A stretch of 43,277 nt of DNA from Bacteroidia bacterium (GTDB lineage: Bacteria > Bacteroidota > Bacteroidia > J057): contig JALEFZ010000048.1 in NCBI GenBank assembly GCA_022760475.1, forward strand, positions 1-43,277. The letters run 5' to 3'. The notes below the pieces were generated by a model. The model was given only the letters and a program-made list of their open reading frames with translations. It was not told the origin of the DNA and did no database searches. A program made the translations under genes and the position numbers. Shown here piece by piece: positions 41,201 through 43,277 of this stretch (position 1 is its first letter; each line of letters starts with the position of its first letter).

Positions 41201-43277
41201 ATGCGTTTTATTACTTCTTTGATTTTGTCCTTGGGCATGCTGCTATCCTTGCAGTTGCATGCGCAGGGCAATTGTACTGCATTTGCAGGGGTTGCTCCCC
41301 CCGATACCAATGCAGTTTCGCTTCAGAATGGAAGCGCGCTCCTGACTGCTACTCCAACAGGAAATGCTGTAGTTCCCCAGGGATATACCCTGGTTTATTT
41401 GTTGGCTGCCGGACCTCAAAATAAGGTAGCACAGATCAACACCCAGCCCTCTTTCACGGTAACTGATACAGGAAAATACTCAATCAGTCCATTTGTATTC
41501 AACCCTGACCCCAATGACTCTAACTTTTTCGATACCACATGGATCAATCCTGGTCCCAATGGCAAAAGGTTAAATCAGGTTGAAAACCAATATGCAAGAG
41601 CGGGGAAATGTGCCTCTATTGTTCTTCACACTGGCTTTCTGATTCATGTTACTCCAGGGCAACAAGCAGTATGTACCGCAGATGCAGGTGCCATAAAGCC
41701 GGATGTTGCCAATCAAGTGATAGGTGCGAATGGTACGGCAAGTCTGGTAGGAATTCCTCAAGGAAATGCTGTGGTACCTAATGGCTATGCTGTAATTTAT
41801 GTATTGACCTCAGGTTCAAATCTGCTTATTGAGCAAGTAAGCAGCACGCCGAATTTTACGGTTAATGCTGTCGGGGATTATACCATGCATACCCTTGTAT
41901 ATGATCCCGATCCCAACAGCCCGGATTTCCTTGACCTCTCAGTTGTGGTGCCAGGTGTAACTACCGGAATTGATGTATTTAACATCATTTCATCCAACGG
42001 ACTGTGTGCTTCATTAGATTTGGCAGGAGCAGGATTCCATGTTATGCCAAACCCTTGTACAGCTGACGCAGGTACCATTACAGCTGATTTTACAGATGTT
42101 AGCCTTGTAAATGGTTCCGCCACCCTTAGCGCGACTCCTGATGGCAATATTACTGTGCCCGCAGGATATTCTACCTTGTTTGTGTTGACATCTGGACCTA
42201 ACCTGGTAATCGAGCAAGTTTCAGCTACACCTTCATTCACAGTAAACTCTACTGGCCTCTTTACAATACACACCCTTGTTTACAATGCTGATTCAACCTC
42301 TCCCGATTTCCTTGACCTGAGTGTAGTTCAATTTGGAACTACTACAGGAGGCGATGTACTAGGTATTGTAACTGCCAACAATATTTGTGCTTCGTTGGAT
42401 GTTGCAGGTGCGCCCATCAATGTGAATGCTTGTCTTGCAAATGCAGGAACACTTACAGCCAGTTTTTCTGATGTAAGCCTTGTAAATGGAAGCGCTACAA
42501 TCAGTGCAACTCCCGATGGCAACATCAATGTGCCAACTGGATACAGTTTTATTTATGTTCTGACTTCAGGTAATGGATTGGTAATTGAAGATGTTTCGGC
42601 TTTGCCTAGCTTTACCGTATCAAGTACAGGTCTATTTACCATACATACATTGGTCTTTAATGGAGATTCTACCTCCAGTGATTTTCTTGACCTAAGTGTT
42701 GTTCAATTTGGTACAACTACTGGAGTAGATGTCCTTAATCTGATCAACAACAACGGACTCTGTGCATCTCTTGATGTTCCGGGTGCCCCTATAAATGTAA
42801 ATGCTTGTACAGCTGATGCTGGAACCATTTCAGAAGACTTTGCAAATGTCAGCCTGGTAAATGGCTCAGCTACCTTAACTGCTACTCCTGATGGTAACAT
42901 CAATATACCTACTGGATACTCTGTATTGTACGTTTTGACCTCAGGTACTGGTTTGGTAATTGAGCAAGTAGCTACAACTCCGAGTTTTGTGGTAAATGCT
43001 GCAGGAGATTACACGATCCATACGTTGGTCTTCAATGGAGACTCAACTTCCAGTGATTTTCTTGATTTGAGTATAGTTCAATTTGGAACAACTACAGGTG
43101 TAGATGTTCTCAACCTGATCAATGCCAATGGAATTTGTGCATCTCTTGATGTTGCAGGTGCTGGGATTCATGTGGCGCCTTGTACAGCAAATGCCGGAAC
43201 GATCACTGCTGATTTTTCAAATGTAAGTTTGGTAAATGGTTCAGCGACACTTACTGCGACTCCTGATGGCAACATCA
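41201..43277 (+). CDS. Giant secreted tandem-repeat surface protein (5' part, runs off the window)
   Basis: The frame is open from the ATG at 41201 to the window end, 692 residues without a stop. A signal peptide ends near LQLHAQ. From Cys25 the protein consists of repeats starting C-T-A-D-A-G: Cys25, Cys158, Cys286, Cys411, Cys536 and Cys661. Spacings are 133, 128 and then exactly 125 residues three times. Each later unit has a SLVNGSATLTATPDG strand, GYS..YVLTSG, PSFTV, FTIHTLVFN, FLDLSVVQFGTTTG and a second cysteine in CASLDV, so two cysteines per repeat may form disulfides. Such proteins in Bacteroidota are usually T9SS adhesins with a C-terminal sorting domain, which would lie beyond the window. 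Confidence 0.88.
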   Translation, partial: MRFITSLILSLGMLLSLQLHAQGNCTAFAGVAPPDTNAVSLQNGSALLTATPTGNAVVPQGYTLVYLLAAGPQNKVAQINTQPSFTVTDTGKYSISPFVFNPDPNDSNFFDTTWINPGPNGKRLNQVENQYARAGKCASIVLHTGFLIHVTPGQQAVCTADAGAIKPDVANQVIGANGTASLVGIPQGNAVVPNGYAVIYVLTSGSNLLIEQVSSTPNFTVNAVGDYTMHTLVYDPDPNSPDFLDLSVVVPGVTTGIDVFNIISSNGLCASLDLAGAGFHVMPNPCTADAGTITADFTDVSLVNGSATLSATPDGNITVPAGYSTLFVLTSGPNLVIEQVSATPSFTVNSTGLFTIHTLVYNADSTSPDFLDLSVVQFGTTTGGDVLGIVTANNICASLDVAGAPINVNACLANAGTLTASFSDVSLVNGSATISATPDGNINVPTGYSFIYVLTSGNGLVIEDVSALPSFTVSSTGLFTIHTLVFNGDSTSSDFLDLSVVQFGTTTGVDVLNLINNNGLCASLDVPGAPINVNACTADAGTISEDFANVSLVNGSATLTATPDGNINIPTGYSVLYVLTSGTGLVIEQVATTPSFVVNAAGDYTIHTLVFNGDSTSSDFLDLSIVQFGTTTGVDVLNLINANGICASLDVAGAGIHVAPCTANAGTITADFSNVSLVNGSATLTATPDGNI
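41273..43277 (+). repeat. Tandem repeats of about 375 bases within the surface-protein gene
   Basis: Units begin at 41273, 41672, 42056, 42431, 42806 and 43181 (the last one cut by the window end). The first two are longer (399 and 384 bases) and more diverged; the next three are exactly 375 bases. Between units the differences are largely at third codon positions, so the repeats have diverged while the protein was kept. Confidence 0.9.

Noticed and set aside
41570..42903. Repeated minus-strand open frames with similar sequence in the repeat region
   Set aside because: They recur because the DNA repeats; they mirror the plus-strand repeat protein, which has a signal peptide and an unbroken frame.
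1..43277. tRNA, rRNA, CRISPR array, insertion sequence
   Set aside because: Reading the intergenic regions gave no cloverleaf, no regularly spaced short repeats and no transposase frames; the only tandem repeat is within a coding gene.

Overview
The window reads as a stretch of chromosome from a Bacteroidota bacterium. The signs are a T9SS type A sorting domain with a SprB-like repeat, lipoproteins with short Bacteroidota-type signal peptides, promoter candidates of the TTTG/TAnnTTTG kind, moderate AT richness, A-rich leaders without clear Shine-Dalgarno sites, and families common in this phylum (DUF2911, TPR histidine kinases, Omp28-like proteins, CarH-like MerR regulators). The roughly 125-residue repeats of the giant surface protein at the right end resemble ones I recall from Saprospirales, so that order is my guess. 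I cannot fix the genus. I see no rRNA, tRNA, CRISPR array, prophage, transposase or integrase.

Left part (1-8.7 kb): the tail of a copper P-type ATPase followed by a small HMA copper chaperone; a TMEM220-like membrane protein translationally coupled to miaA; a secreted fusion of an endonuclease/exonuclease/phosphatase domain with a PLC/GDPD-like phosphodiesterase; a holin-IV-like membrane protein; an HD phosphohydrolase coupled to a TauE/SafE exporter; a membrane-anchored thioredoxin-like protein; and a DUF2911 protein.

Middle part (8.7-26.5 kb): a TPR-sensor histidine kinase; a DinB/MscS pair; a membrane-anchored papain-like peptidase behind a PIN-PhoH ATPase; proline dehydrogenase; a secreted endonuclease I; a second, larger MscS channel; the tRNA methyltransferase MnmD; a lipoprotein of unknown function; an Omp28-like T9SS cargo; an FKBP lipoprotein; another lipoprotein; and an aromatic amino acid decarboxylase.

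Right part (26.5-43.3 kb): a two-gene module of a MoxR-type AAA+ ATPase and a 923-residue multi-span protein that I read as a CoxE/vWA-like partner; homogentisate dioxygenase; galactokinase; a two-domain M16 peptidase; an NTF2-like lipoprotein; a CarH-like MerR/B12 regulator; a secreted jelly-roll-like protein behind an unusual nested palindrome; an SCP2 protein; an SDR whose catalytic lysine position holds leucine; and the start of a giant tandem-repeat surface protein that runs off the window.

Most genes are housekeeping or catabolic and sit as single units or pairs. Convergent gene pairs are often separated by long, perfect bidirectional hairpins. Catabolism of aromatic amino acids and proline (decarboxylase, HmgA, ProDH), galactose use, and extracellular phosphate, peptide and nucleic acid scavenging (EEP/GDPD fusion, M16, C1 peptidase, endonuclease I) together suggest a heterotroph living on polymers. 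The strongest candidates for something undescribed are the MoxR plus 923-residue membrane protein module and the repeat surface protein. The nested palindrome at 38602-38634 and the altered SDR are smaller leads.
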